From: Acipenser ruthenus
Lineage: Eukaryota > Chordata > Actinopteri > Acipenseriformes > Acipenseridae
Length of the DNA: 64,000 nucleotides
NCBI RefSeq assembly: GCF_902713425.1
Contig: NC_081217.1
Span: forward strand, 20,686,659 to 20,750,658
Reading direction: 5' to 3'
In this document: positions 53,688 through 62,242 of the stretch, piece by piece
Position numbering within the stretch: the stretch's first letter is position 1
How the letters are laid out: every line of letters begins with the position of its first letter
Made by a program: the position numbers and the translations under genes
Notes under the pieces: model-generated
What the model saw: the letters and a program-made list of their open reading frames with translations, nothing else
The model's database searches: none
Told to the model about the DNA's origin: nothing

Positions 53688-54470
53688 TTATAACAGGTGA
53701 AAAATAAACATATATTAATCAGAAAGGTGGTAATTACTATTTTTAATATTATTAATTGTATACTAGTATCATTAACATTTTTAAAACAAAATGCCTGATC
53801 ATTATCTGAATATCATCAGCACACGTGCTCACACATACGGTAAGCACGCTATATATATATATATATAATAATAATATTATACCTGTTGCTATTTTAATGA
53901 TCCAGACAGCGGTTGAGGTTATCTGCAATTAAAACAGACCCGAGGGTTTGTTCTGCTGTAGCAAAATCAATTATTCAGCAGACTTTGAGAAGGGAAGAGG
54001 CGCCTGAACTGAGCTCTCATCTCGTCTGCCGCTTTTTAAATTGTGTTTCAGCCCCATTTTTGAACATGAACAGCAGTGATCTTGACGTTACACGGAAGAC
54101 TTTCTCTTCGTTCAAAACTGTCCTTTCACTTGAAAATATGAAACGTGAACCACTGGAGCAAACACCAACTTACAATCTAGAAATTCAGCGTACATTCACT
54201 TTGCTGTATTGAGAAGGAGAATTTAGAGAGGGCTTGGTTGGTTTATAGCAGGCTGGGCAGGTCGGAAATGACCCCAAAGCAAAGTGTCGAGTTGTACAAC
54301 GACAAAATGCCACTGAAGACTTGGTTCAGTGACTTTACTAGCATTTACTAAGAAACACGCACACACACGCTTACCTTGAGTTGTGATTTTGAAACTTTCC
54401 CACTTTTCTCCACATCCAGAGCTGTGAAAGCGTACCAAATTGACTTTAATAACTCCGACCTCAGCTCCAT
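40768..54470 (-). CDS. def6: Differentially expressed in FDCP 6 homolog (DEF6/SLAT)
   Basis: Eleven coding exons: 54470-54375, 50704-50564, 49709-49530, 47991-47764, 47488-47342, 47168-47060, 46177-45879, 45121-44955, 44149-43951, 43244-43154 and 40943-40768. Sum 1833 nt, 610 aa; human DEF6 is 631 aa. DEF6 is a PIP3-recruited guanine-nucleotide exchange factor for Rac/Cdc42/RhoA at the immune synapse and cortical actin. The N terminus ([20 protein letters not shown]) is the EF-hand-like module; the PH domain starts at residue 216 ([20 protein letters not shown]), as in human; after it comes a long Glu/Arg/Gln coiled coil (Dbl-homology-like region) and the conserved [25 protein letters not shown]70, the paralogue, is less similar in the last exons by memory, and the PPARD/FANCE neighbourhood supports DEF6. 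Intron 1 (3.7 kb) is the largest. Three introns hold minisatellites or poly-G. Confidence 0.97.
41251..41284. repeat. (GGA)n tract in the last DEF6 intron
   Basis: Run of gga/aga triplets, polypurine on the plus strand, between exons 43244-43154 and 40943-40768. A (CA)n plus (GACA)n tract lies nearby at about 40982-41022. Confidence 0.85.
41690..41822. repeat. Dispersed repeat fragment, class unknown
   Basis: ccagtcctggtctttgttcc ... aaacctggagtggaatagccctccaggaccgggattggcc. Ends show rough inverted complementarity (ccagtcctgg / ccaggaccggga). I know similar 'ctccaggacc..gattgg' sequence as a common fish repeat but cannot name the family. A weaker relative may be at about 11770. Confidence 0.35.
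43834..43852. repeat. Poly-G tract and adjoining (GACA)n
   Basis: Nineteen G in a row on the plus strand, followed at 43869-43941 by (gaca)n tracts up to the donor region of DEF6 exon 44149-43951. Confidence 0.95.
45286..45866. repeat. 37/44-bp compound minisatellite in DEF6 intron 7
   Basis: First part: about ten copies of a 37-bp unit (gtgttgatcagggagcagga + gtctcagcgagacccca). Second part: about five copies of a 44-bp derivative (gcgttgatcagggagcagtg + ccgtggagtctcagcgagac + cccca less one) that gained 7 bp. The array runs to within about 13 bp of the splice donor of exon 46177-45879; the last unit merges into the donor-flanking sequence. Confidence 0.95.
46359..46402 (-). pseudogene. Relict duplicate of the start of DEF6 exon 7
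   Basis: About 225 bp upstream (minus strand) of the acceptor of exon 46177-45879 there is a second acceptor (cttaccag) followed by a frame reading [14 protein letters not shown] then a stop. The real exon begins [14 protein letters not shown] at the same phase. The flanking introns also align (ggatagctgg..agag.gggagtg). It looks like a local duplication that decayed; chance cannot be excluded over 8-9 codons. Confidence 0.4.
49765..49965. repeat. 41-bp minisatellite in DEF6 intron 2
   Basis: Five copies of gagcgttccgtgtgctccag + atgggagaacacggaacccca, starts at 49771, 49812, 49853, 49894 and 49935. Copies differ by single bases. It begins about 55 bp upstream of the acceptor of exon 49709-49530. 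Confidence 0.95.
50929..50946. repeat. Poly-G tract in DEF6 intron 1
   Basis: Eighteen consecutive G on the plus strand (poly-C in the transcript). Confidence 0.95.
52029..52072. repeat. (TAA)n microsatellite in DEF6 intron 1
   Basis: About fourteen near-perfect ata/taa triplets. Confidence 0.95.
53610..53684. repeat. (TA)n microsatellites in DEF6 intron 1
   Basis: Two (ta)n tracts separated by gcagcatactatac; a smaller (ta)n lies at about 53849-53866. Confidence 0.95.
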
Positions 54471-54655
54471 TATTACTGCGGCATGACTTTTAATAGGGAA
54501 CTGTTACTCACAGACCTGCTGCAATTGCACCCACACCCTTCCAGCTCCAGTTACCAATACAGCAGAGCAGCAGCAGCACCCCCTGTCTGTGATACCAGGC
54601 ACTGCGCCCTTCCTCAGCAACTGATCACCAGCACTCATTTAAAGAAGCAACGTCA
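54471..54655 (-). promoter_or_regulatory. DEF6 5' flank
   Basis: Sequence between the DEF6 ATG (54470) and a MITE insertion. No clear TATA box or CpG island. ATG context (aataATGg) is moderate. The 5' UTR or promoter should lie here, or transcription starts beyond the MITE. Confidence 0.3.
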
Positions 54656-54826
54656 CAGGGATGGCACTCAGACTCCTACTGCATAGCACGCTTTCACCCA
54701 CACCAGGTTTTACTGCCAGCTTCATTAGCCACACAGTGTGTATCGGTAGCAAGCTCTTATTGTACTCCTAGTAAAGCCGGGAACAGATCAAAGTGCTATG
54801 CAATGGGAGTCTTATTCCCATCCCTG
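54656..54826. mobile_element. Palindromic MITE (copy C) upstream of DEF6
   Basis: 171 bp, cagggatggcactcagactc to gagtcttattcccatccctg, inverted repeats more diverged than in copy B. Lies only about 186 bp upstream of the DEF6 start codon. No clear target duplication. Confidence 0.75.
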
Positions 54827-55005
54827 GCAGTGTCCCGGGTTTTGTGAAGTGTGTTCCCGAAACTGTTCCCTACAGTGCAGAAACAGAGGCGTTCTAATGA
54901 AAGGTTCCACCGTGTAAGTGAGTACAGTAAGGGGCCAGCCGGCTGAATCTATTGCCTTGTAATACCTGGGATTATTTAGAAAGATTATAGATTAATTAGA
55001 AAGAT

Positions 55006-55011
<6 letters not shown>

Positions 55012-55048
<37 letters not shown>
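55012..55048. repeat. (CA)n microsatellite
   Basis: Perfect (ac)n dinucleotide run between DEF6 and the LINE. Confidence 0.95.
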
Positions 55049-55052
<4 letters not shown>

Positions 55053-55173
55053 ACTACAGTACACAAAAACGTTTAAATGCTGTTTATTTGCAGGGTTTTT
55101 TTTTTAAATTAGATTAAAATTCCTTACCCCAACAGGTAACAATGACGCAATGCGTGATGGATGACAAATTACT

Positions 55174-55174
55174 G

Positions 55175-55245
<71 letters not shown>
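55174..55245. repeat. (CT)n microsatellite abutting the LINE tail
   Basis: About 35 perfect ct units that pass directly into the caaatt hexamers at the LINE 3' end. Confidence 0.95.
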
Positions 55246-55250
<5 letters not shown>

Positions 55251-55612
55251 CAAATTCAAATTCAAATTCAAATTGGCTTTATTGGCATGACAATAAAAAT
55301 AATTGTGTTGCCAAAGCACATACATGGCATAACCAACTCAAATATACAGACAAAGAATTTTTCTTAATACTAACAGTATCCCTCCTCCCTCTATATTAAT
55401 ACAGTAAACAGAATCCCTCCCTTCCCCTCTATATCAAACAGTACCCCCTTCCCCCCTCTATATTAAACAGAATCCCCCTCCCTCCCTCTATTAAACAGAA
55501 TCCCCCCTCCCTCAATTAAACAATACCCCCTCCCTCCCTCCCTCCCTCTTTCTATATTAAACAGAATCCCTCCCTCCCTCCCTCTCTCTTTTCCCTCTCT
55601 AGTGTGACGTGT

Positions 55613-58600
55613 TCACGGTCTGTCCCTCAGGCTATGACAGGTCTCCACGTATTGACCAGCCAGTTTGGCTGTGTGTTTGTCTTCCCCCAGCAGGATTGAC
55701 AGCTTCTGGGTATCACACATTTTTGGGAATTCTGGGACTAAATCACAGAATTTGGGGAAGAAAATGTCCCTTATGTTTTTATATTTTTCACAGTGTGTCA
55801 GGAAGTGAATCTCTGTCTCGACCTCTCCTGTCTCACAGTGACCACAGTGCCTATTCTCCCTGGCCAGCCAGGTTTGCCTCTGTCGGCCTTTTTCAATGGC
55901 CAGGTTGTGGTCACTGAGCCGGTATTTGGTCAGGATCTGCCTCTGCTTTGTGTTTCTGACAGTTACCAGGTATTCTGCCAGGGTGTAATTTCTATTTAGG
56001 GTTCGATAGCACTCTAGTTTGTTTTGTGTTTTAGTGTTTGTATCCCAATGGTCCAGATAGGAGTGTTTCAGGTGTTTTATAATTTGGTTGACACTAATTG
56101 GAATTGTTTTTGCAGTGCTGTCCTGAAGCTGACTGATGTCAGTGTTGCTCAGCTCAGTGAGCTTCAGGACCAGCTGGCTGAGGGGACTCTTTTCTGGGCT
56201 GAGCTCTTGGTATTGCAGGGCTTTATGATGGAGTGAGTTTGGGTCACTAGTTTTTAGATGAATCCAGTATTTTAATGCTCTTTTTTGGATGTTAATAATC
56301 AATGGATAAAGGCCTAATTCAGCCCTGCATGCATTGTTTGGTGTTTTTCTTTGTAATCTCATGATGTTTTTACAGAACTCTGCATGCAGGGTTTCTGTGG
56401 GGTGTTTGTCCCATTTTGTGTAGTCCTGGTTGGTGATTGGACCCCACACTTCACTGCCATAGAGAGCAATTGGCTGAATTACACTTTCAAAAATTTTGAG
56501 CCAAATTTTGACGGGGGGATTTATATTGTAGAGCCTCCTCTTTATGGCATAAAAAGCCCTGCGTGCTTTCTCCTTTAGTGCATTCACTGCCAGGTTAAAG
56601 CTCCCTGACGCACTGATGGTCAGACCCAGGTATGTGTAGCTGCTGGTGTGCTCTAGGGTGGTGTTACCTAGAGTGAAGTGGTACTTATTTCCCTGAGATC
56701 TGGCTTTCTTCTGGAATATCATGACTCTGGTCTTGTTCATGTTTACTGCCAGGGCCCAGGTCTGACAGTACTGCTCTAGCAGTGCCAGGCTCTGCTGCAG
56801 CCCCTGCTCTGTGGGTGACAGCAGGACCAGGTCATCTGCATAGAGCAGAAACTTGACTTCAGTGTCATGTAGAGTGAGGCCAGGGGCTGCAGACTGCTCC
56901 AACACTGTGGCCAGCTCATTGATATAGATGTTGAACAGTGTTGGGCTCAGACTGCAGCCCTGTCTCACCCCACGCCCTTGTGTGAAGAATTCTGTTCTTT
57001 TGTTGCCAATTTTCACACCACACTTATTTTCTGAGTACATCGATTTTATGATGTCATAGACTTTACCCCCTACACCACTTTGAAGAAGTTTAAGAAATAG
57101 TCCTTTATGCCAAATTGAATCAAATGCCTTTTTAAAGTCTATAAAGCAAGCGAATATTTTTCCTTTATTAGTTTGATGGACGTGTTTATTGATTAGGGTG
57201 TGTAGGGTGTAAACATGATCAGAAGTGCGGTGTTTTGGTAGAAATCCAATCTGACTCTTACTCAGGACACTGTGTTCGGTAAGGAAGGCCAGTATCCGGG
57301 CGTTAATGATACTGCAGAACACCTTCCCCAGATTACTGCTCACACAGATGCCCCGGTAGTTATTGGGGTCGAATTTGTCTCCACTTTTATATATGGGTGT
57401 TATAAGCCCTTGGTTCCAGGTCTCAGGGAAATACCCAGCTCTCAGTACAAGATTGAGGAGTTTGAGCAGGGCCTCCTGCAGCTTGGGGCTGCTGTGTTTG
57501 AGCATCTCAGCGTTGATGCTGTCAGGTCCACTTGCTTTTTTTGATTTGAGGGCCTTGAGTTTATCACTCAGCTCCTCCACCGTGATTGGGGTGTCGAGGG
57601 GGTTCTGATTGTCCTTAATACAGGATTCTAAATTTTTTAGTTTTTCACAAATGGCATTTTGAGTTTTTTGTTCTTTGTTTTGTATTTCTTTGTAAAGGTT
57701 TTCAAAATGTTTTTTCCAAATGTTTCCATTTTGGATGGCCAATTCTTCTTTTTTTGTTGAATTTAGGTTGTTCCAGGTTTCCCAAAAATGATTTTGGTTT
57801 ATTGACTCCTCAATTTCGCTGAGTTGTTTATTAATATGGTCTTGTTTTTTATTTCTTAGAGTGTGTTTGTATTGATTCAGTGCCTCACAGTATCTGAGGC
57901 GTAAATCTGGGCTGTCTGGATCTTTATGTTTTTGATTGGATAGCTGTCTTAGTTTTTCCCTTCTAGTTTTACATTCTTCATCAAACCACTTTTCTTTGAA
58001 TTTATTCTTTTGGTTGTTTTTCCGATTTACTATTTTTAATTTAGATTTTTCTGCTGCTTTTCTAAATATGTTATTCAAATCTTTTACAGCCAGAGTTACT
58101 CCTGTTTTTGTGTGTTGATACTGTGTGTTTTGAAATGTGTGTATTAGGGTTTCTATTTCATTGGTGCCAATTGCTTCTTTGTATATTTCTGTGCTGTTTG
58201 GAGCCCATCTGTAGGAATGGTTTAGATTGTACAGCTTACAGGGCTGTGTCTGTGTGTTGTTGATCTGCTCTGTTCTTTTTATGAACACAGTGATTTGGCT
58301 GTGATCTGACAGGGGGGTTTGTGGTCTGACAGTGAATGCATTAATAGAGGAGGGGTCCAGGTCAGTGATGGCATAGTCCACCACACTGTTACCAAGAGCT
58401 GAGCTGTATGTAAACCTACCTAAAGAGTCCCCTCTGATCCTGCCATTCATGATATAGAGGCCTAGGCCTTGACAGAGATTCAATAATTGTCTCCCATTTT
58501 TATTTACCACACTGTCATGGCTATTCCTGTTTGTGGTCATGTGCGTGTGGTATAGAGGGGATTGTCCGAATATGTGGCTGTTCCCCTGTGTGTTCATGAA

Positions 58601-59101
58601 GTCAGGCAGAGTGCCTGTTCTGGCATTAAAGTCACCGCAGAGCAGCACACTTCCCTGGGCCTGGAAGTGGCAGATCTCTGTCTGGAGATCATGGAAGGTG
58701 TCTTCCTTGTAATAAGGGGAGTCCGATGGGGGGATGTAGGCTGCACACAGGTAGATATCTGTTTGGCAGGTGACAATGCTATTACTCATTTTTAGCCACA
58801 GGTGGGTCTCTCCTGTTCTTATTGGTCTAATAGAGTCGGTGAGCTCCTCTCTGTACCACACAATGATCCCCCCTGAGTCTCTGCCACGTTTTACGTGTGA
58901 GTGTTTCAGGGAGGGCACTATAATCTCCCTGTAGCCTGAGGGACAGTGAGTGGACACATCAGCACGGCACCACGTCTCGTGGAGAATAATTATATCTATG
59001 TTATTTATATTTCTGATGAATTCAGGGTCTGTGCTCTTCAGCCCAAACACTGACGAACACAAACCCTGAATATTCCAGGAGCTAATTGTAAGCGATCTCA
59101 T
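55613..59101 (-). CDS. LINE ORF2: endonuclease and reverse transcriptase
   Basis: 1162 aa, single frame. N-terminal AP-like endonuclease (about residues 1-270) with the motif series SSWNIQGL, LHETWC, LLCGDFNARTG, YAITD and LSDHSQI, so the expected catalytic Asn, Glu, Asp and His are present. Reverse transcriptase core (about 510-790): FIDFKKAFDSI, GVRQGCSLSPTLFNIYIN, LLYADDLVLLS (active-site YADD) and YLGLTIS. Near the C terminus (about residue 1085) HCGHCETGEVETEIHFLTHC is a CCHC-type zinc knuckle, as in other CR1/Jockey-group LINEs. It nicks target DNA and primes reverse transcription there. No missing key residue was noticed. Confidence 0.95.
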   Translation of the reverse strand: MRSLTISSWNIQGLCSSVFGLKSTDPEFIRNINNIDIIILHETWCRADVSTHCPSGYREIIVPSLKHSHVKRGRDSGGIIVWYREELTDSIRPIRTGETHLWLKMSNSIVTCQTDIYLCAAYIPPSDSPYYKEDTFHDLQTEICHFQAQGSVLLCGDFNARTGTLPDFMNTQGNSHIFGQSPLYHTHMTTNRNSHDSVVNKNGRQLLNLCQGLGLYIMNGRIRGDSLGRFTYSSALGNSVVDYAITDLDPSSINAFTVRPQTPLSDHSQITVFIKRTEQINNTQTQPCKLYNLNHSYRWAPNSTEIYKEAIGTNEIETLIHTFQNTQYQHTKTGVTLAVKDLNNIFRKAAEKSKLKIVNRKNNQKNKFKEKWFDEECKTRREKLRQLSNQKHKDPDSPDLRLRYCEALNQYKHTLRNKKQDHINKQLSEIEESINQNHFWETWNNLNSTKKEELAIQNGNIWKKHFENLYKEIQNKEQKTQNAICEKLKNLESCIKDNQNPLDTPITVEELSDKLKALKSKKASGPDSINAEMLKHSSPKLQEALLKLLNLVLRAGYFPETWNQGLITPIYKSGDKFDPNNYRGICVSSNLGKVFCSIINARILAFLTEHSVLSKSQIGFLPKHRTSDHVYTLHTLINKHVHQTNKGKIFACFIDFKKAFDSIWHKGLFLKLLQSGVGGKVYDIIKSMYSENKCGVKIGNKRTEFFTQGRGVRQGCSLSPTLFNIYINELATVLEQSAAPGLTLHDTEVKFLLYADDLVLLSPTEQGLQQSLALLEQYCQTWALAVNMNKTRVMIFQKKARSQGNKYHFTLGNTTLEHTSSYTYLGLTISASGSFNLAVNALKEKARRAFYAIKRRLYNINPPVKIWLKIFESVIQPIALYGSEVWGPITNQDYTKWDKHPTETLHAEFCKNIMRLQRKTPNNACRAELGLYPLIINIQKRALKYWIHLKTSDPNSLHHKALQYQELSPEKSPLSQLVLKLTELSNTDISQLQDSTAKTIPISVNQIIKHLKHSYLDHWDTNTKTQNKLECYRTLNRNYTLAEYLVTVRNTKQRQILTKYRLSDHNLAIEKGRQRQTWLARENRHCGHCETGEVETEIHFLTHCEKYKNIRDIFFPKFCDLVPEFPKMCDTQKLSILLGEDKHTAKLAGQYVETCHSLRDRP

Positions 59102-59282
59102 ATTTATAATTTAAGCTATTTATAATTATTATCTAGAATAAAATATAATGTCAGAAACATTGAACATAAATCAGTAACATGTTTTACACTATTAAGTATT
59201 TTCTTATTATTTGTATTATTTTCTTATTCTAATTATTATTAGTTGTACATTTCTTTTCTAATACATTTAGAGTGGGGTGTAC
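59102..59282 (-). other. Inter-ORF spacer of the LINE
   Basis: 181-bp AT-rich spacer between the ORF1 stop and the ORF2 ATG with several stops in all frames; ORF2 must be translated by reinitiation or internal entry, as in other two-ORF LINEs. Confidence 0.7.
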
Positions 59283-61451
59283 TTAGCTCATGATTTTGAA
59301 AATTAAGTTCAGGAGCTGCCGTATCTCCCCCATCTCAGAGCTGACTAGGGTCCTTGGTTTGGAAGCAGCTGCTGCATAGCTGTGTTGCTGCTGCTCTGTC
59401 TGACTGCTGTGCTGGAGCTGCTGCTGTTCCTGGATCCCTCTGGGCTGGGCTCTGTTGGGCTGGGTCCCTCTGGGCTGGGCTCTGCTGGGCTGGGTCCCTC
59501 GGTGCTGGGCTCTGCTTGGCTGGGCTCTTCTGGTCTGTTGTAGTGTGTGCTGCCAGTGTCCAGGCTGCAGAGGCTGGTGTTCTTGGGGGGGTCTCCTCGT
59601 AAGCACAGGGCTGCGCTGTCCTTGGTGGTGGTCCGGTGTGCTCCTGTTTCGGGGGTGGCTGGCGGGGTCTCGGCCCATGGCAGTGTCCTTTAGGTTTTTG
59701 GCGAAGATCCTAACGCCTTCCTGGTCGAGGTGTACATGGTCGTACAGGTGCAGCGTGCTCAGGGTGGGGTGGTGTGCCAAGTGGACATTAGGCAGAAGGG
59801 CACAGCCTCTGGAGATGTCACTGTTGATCCTCTGAATAGTGTGCTGGGGGACGTCCTCTCTGGGCAGCAGGGTGGAGATCACTATCTTCGCACCAGGGAA
59901 CTCCTTTGTGGCCTTCTCCGCTACTCTCCTTACCGACTCGGCCACATCTTCCCCCTGAGAGCCCAGGTCGTTGGTGCCAGTGTGGATGATAATGTGCTCG
60001 GGGTCTCTCAGGGTCGACTGGCACAGCAGCTGGAGCGCCCTTTCTGTAGTTGGGCACCAGAATTTTGCTACCCGGCTGCTGGGGAAGAGTCTTCGCTGGT
60101 TCAAGTACTTCCCGTTGGAGTCGATAAGAATGGCTACCTTGGAGCTGTATATTTTATTAGCCTGTCTACTCGAGGGAGTCTGTGTCTCTGGGGCAGTGTG
60201 TGTGATGTGGGAGGGAGGGGCAGTGTGTGTGGTGGGGGAGTGGGGGGTAGTGTGTGTGGTGGGGGGGAGTGTCTCACTGTCGGGGTGTGCTGGGGGAGTG
60301 GGGTGTGTGTTTGGATCAGTGTGTGTGGTGGGGGAGTGGGGGGTAGTGTGTGTGGTGGGGGAGTGGGGGGTAGTGTGTGTGGTGGGGGGGAGTGTCTCAC
60401 TGTCGGGGTGTGCTGGGGGAGTGGGGTGTGTGTTTGGATCAGTGTGTGTGTGGGATGATGTGGTGTGTGTATCGGTGTCGGTGTCAGTCACACAGGCCCT
60501 GCTTGCTGTAGCTCCTGTGTTCTTGGGCTGGCTGTGGTGTTGCTGTTCTGGGTGGGGGGGAGGAGGTGTGACTCTGAGTAGCTGCTCTCTCAGGCTCTGT
60601 ATTCTCCTCTCTTTGCGCTGCAGCTCCTCTCTCAGCTTGGCCAGCTCGTTTCTCAGGGCCTCGTTGTCCTGCCGCAACTCTCCCATCTCAGCTCCCAGCT
60701 CCCTGATGGAAGCCCTGGCCTCGTTCCTCACCTGCCTCACCTCGTCTCTTATCTGCTGCACGAGGTCGTTCTCTGTCAGCGTGGTTAGGGTGAGCTCCTT
60801 GAATTCTGCAAACTCCACCTCCAGCAGTGAGAGGCATTCCTTCAAGTGCTGCACTGTGCTGGGCAGTCTGGGGGTGAGCGGGGGGGTGCGGGGGGCTGCA
60901 GTGGGGGAGCTGCAGGGGGCTGTGTCTGCAGTGTGGGGGCTGCAGGGGGCTGTGTCTGCGGTGTGGGGAGCTGGCTGCTGTTCTGGGTCTAGTACCTCTG
61001 GATTTTTTTTCTCCTTCTCAGCCAGTTCTTTTAGAGCCTGGAAATCTTTCTCGAATAGTTCTAGGCTGGCCTCAGTTCCCTGAATCATAATAGTGCCATT
61101 ATAAAACACATTGATGCTGAGCCTTGTGCTGTCAGGGTCAGTTTCATCTCCTATACGCAGTTGCCTTCCTTTGCAAATCCCTCCCAGCTTGATATTACTA
61201 TGTGCTGTGCAGAGGGCTGTGTGCCAGGCAGTGGGGTGCTGTGTATAGAACAGCAGGTTGGTTTTGGTCCTCTTGCCCCCAGCCAGGCTGCAGTCTGTTA
61301 TCAGTGTCTCTGGGGACTCCTTCATTAGCTTGTTCTTATACAGCTTCTTTGCCTTTGCACTGGTGACCTCATCAGGGTATCGGATTACACTGCTAGTCTG
61401 GCCCCTCCCACTCTGCAGGGCTAAATTGATACATTTATCCATTCCGACCAA
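59283..61451 (-). CDS. LINE ORF1: coiled coil and SGNH-esterase-like protein
   Basis: 722 aa, single frame. Residues 1-150: globular N-terminal region of unknown fold (MVGMDKCINLALQSGRG...). About 210-305: heptad-rich coiled coil (ELGAEMGELRQDNEALRNEL...). About 320-430: Thr/Pro/His linker built of tandem TTHTTPHSP and HPTPPAHPDSETLPP units. About 435-600: SGNH-hydrolase-like domain with VAILIDSNG (block I Ser, here DSN rather than GDS), IHTGTNDLG (block III Asn) and DHVHLDQEGVRIF (block V Asp and His). The tail has repeated GTQPSRAQPR units, then Q-rich sequence and a hydrophobic end. ORF1 proteins of this type bind nucleic acid and self-associate; a fish L2 ORF1 with esterase domain is known. 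Confidence 0.88.
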   Translation of the reverse strand: MVGMDKCINLALQSGRGQTSSVIRYPDEVTSAKAKKLYKNKLMKESPETLITDCSLAGGKRTKTNLLFYTQHPTAWHTALCTAHSNIKLGGICKGRQLRIGDETDPDSTRLSINVFYNGTIMIQGTEASLELFEKDFQALKELAEKEKKNPEVLDPEQQPAPHTADTAPCSPHTADTAPCSSPTAAPRTPPLTPRLPSTVQHLKECLSLLEVEFAEFKELTLTTLTENDLVQQIRDEVRQVRNEARASIRELGAEMGELRQDNEALRNELAKLREELQRKERRIQSLREQLLRVTPPPPHPEQQHHSQPKNTGATASRACVTDTDTDTHTTSSHTHTDPNTHPTPPAHPDSETLPPTTHTTPHSPTTHTTPHSPTTHTDPNTHPTPPAHPDSETLPPTTHTTPHSPTTHTAPPSHITHTAPETQTPSSRQANKIYSSKVAILIDSNGKYLNQRRLFPSSRVAKFWCPTTERALQLLCQSTLRDPEHIIIHTGTNDLGSQGEDVAESVRRVAEKATKEFPGAKIVISTLLPREDVPQHTIQRINSDISRGCALLPNVHLAHHPTLSTLHLYDHVHLDQEGVRIFAKNLKDTAMGRDPASHPRNRSTPDHHQGQRSPVLTRRPPQEHQPLQPGHWQHTLQQTRRAQPSRAQHRGTQPSRAQPRGTQPNRAQPRGIQEQQQLQHSSQTEQQQHSYAAAASKPRTLVSSEMGEIRQLLNLIFKIMS

Positions 61452-61788
61452 CTGTCAAAAACCAACCGGTTTCAGCTGCTTTCAGTGACTGAGAGTTTTT
61501 AGCTATTAGGTTTTAGTTAATTTGTTATATTAAAAAGGCTTACCTTTTATTTTCCTCTTCAGTTCTTTTCTTTTTCTTTCTTTCTGTTTATTTCAATTTG
61601 TCTGTTTCTTTCTATTTCTTTCTGTTTCTTTCTCTTTCTTTCTCTTTATTTCTCTTTCTTTCTGTTTCTTTCTGTTTCTTTCTTTCTTTCTCTTTCTTTC
61701 TTGTTTAATTTTCCTGGAGGTCTTATTTCTTTTCTTTTCCTCTTCAGTTCAGTTCTTTTCTTTTGCTTTCTTTCTATTTCTTTCTTTC

Positions 61789-61820
<32 letters not shown>

Positions 61821-61980
61821 GTTTAATTGTTTAATTTTTCCTGGATGTCTTATTTCTGTAGTAAAAGTTTTCCATTTGTTTTTTATTTGTTCTTACTGAT
61901 TTATATTCTCAATTCTCACAATTAAATTTACTCTAGATTAACATTTTTTTAGTTTAAATTAAGAGCTCATCTTGCTGCTG

Positions 61981-62021
<41 letters not shown>

Positions 62022-62030
62022 CCTGCATTG
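61452..62030 (-). promoter_or_regulatory. LINE 5' UTR with pyrimidine-rich tandem units
   Basis: Two tandem copies (about 61548-61729 and 61730-61858) share the frame cctcttcagttcttttct ... (tttc)n ... cttgtttaatt...cctgga.gtcttattt, then a (CT)n tract at 61983-62019. On the element's sense strand this is (GAAA)n-rich. Tandem monomers in a 5' UTR recall the monomer promoters of some L1 and L2 elements; function is inferred. Confidence 0.5.
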
Positions 62031-62039
62031 CTCAAATAG

Positions 62040-62242
62040 ACAGGTCTGTGTATGGGGTGTGGTTCATAATTTCACACCAATAGACAGGCCGTGGCCGGAT
62101 CGTTGAGCCAATTAAAAGAAAGGAGGCGGATCCCCAGCGACCTGTTATCCTAGTCATAGCCAATCATAACGGGTTGTGAAGACAAGGAATACCAAGCGCA
62201 GCGACTAACCGGTAGGTTTGTTTTTCGAGTCTAATTATTATT
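62040..62242. promoter_or_regulatory. Triple CCAAT-box promoter-like segment
   Basis: Three ccaat boxes in plus orientation at 62077-62081, 62108-62112 and 62160-62164 (spacing 31 and 52 bp) plus a GC element aaggaggcggatc. Closely spaced CCAAT boxes are the signature of NF-Y promoters. It may drive the LINE (minus strand) or be host sequence belonging to the plus-strand gene that starts at 63365. Confidence 0.45.

Larger units (their letters stand above)
55246..62030 (-). mobile_element. Apparently full-length LINE (non-LTR retrotransposon, L2/CR1-group by features)
   Basis: Minus-strand element with 5' UTR, ORF1 (61451-59283), a 181-bp gap, ORF2 (59101-55613) and a 3' UTR of about 370 bp ending tgccaataaagccaatttga and then about five (atttga) hexamers instead of poly(A). 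Both frames are uninterrupted, so the copy looks young. An ORF1 with coiled coil plus SGNH-esterase-like domain, an AP-type endonuclease, and a short-hexamer tail are features of the CR1/L2 group; I cannot settle the clade without a tree. The 3' tail meets a (CT)n tract. The 5' boundary is uncertain (somewhere between 61560 and 62240) and no target duplication was seen. Confidence 0.88.

Noticed and set aside
55104-55399. Arg/Glu and Ser/Leu repeat frames
   Set aside because: Direct translation of (CT)n and the LINE tail hexamers.
59354-61083. Long plus-strand frames including one of 370 codons
   Set aside because: Antisense shadows of LINE ORF1, kept open by its repetitive GC-rich coding sequence.
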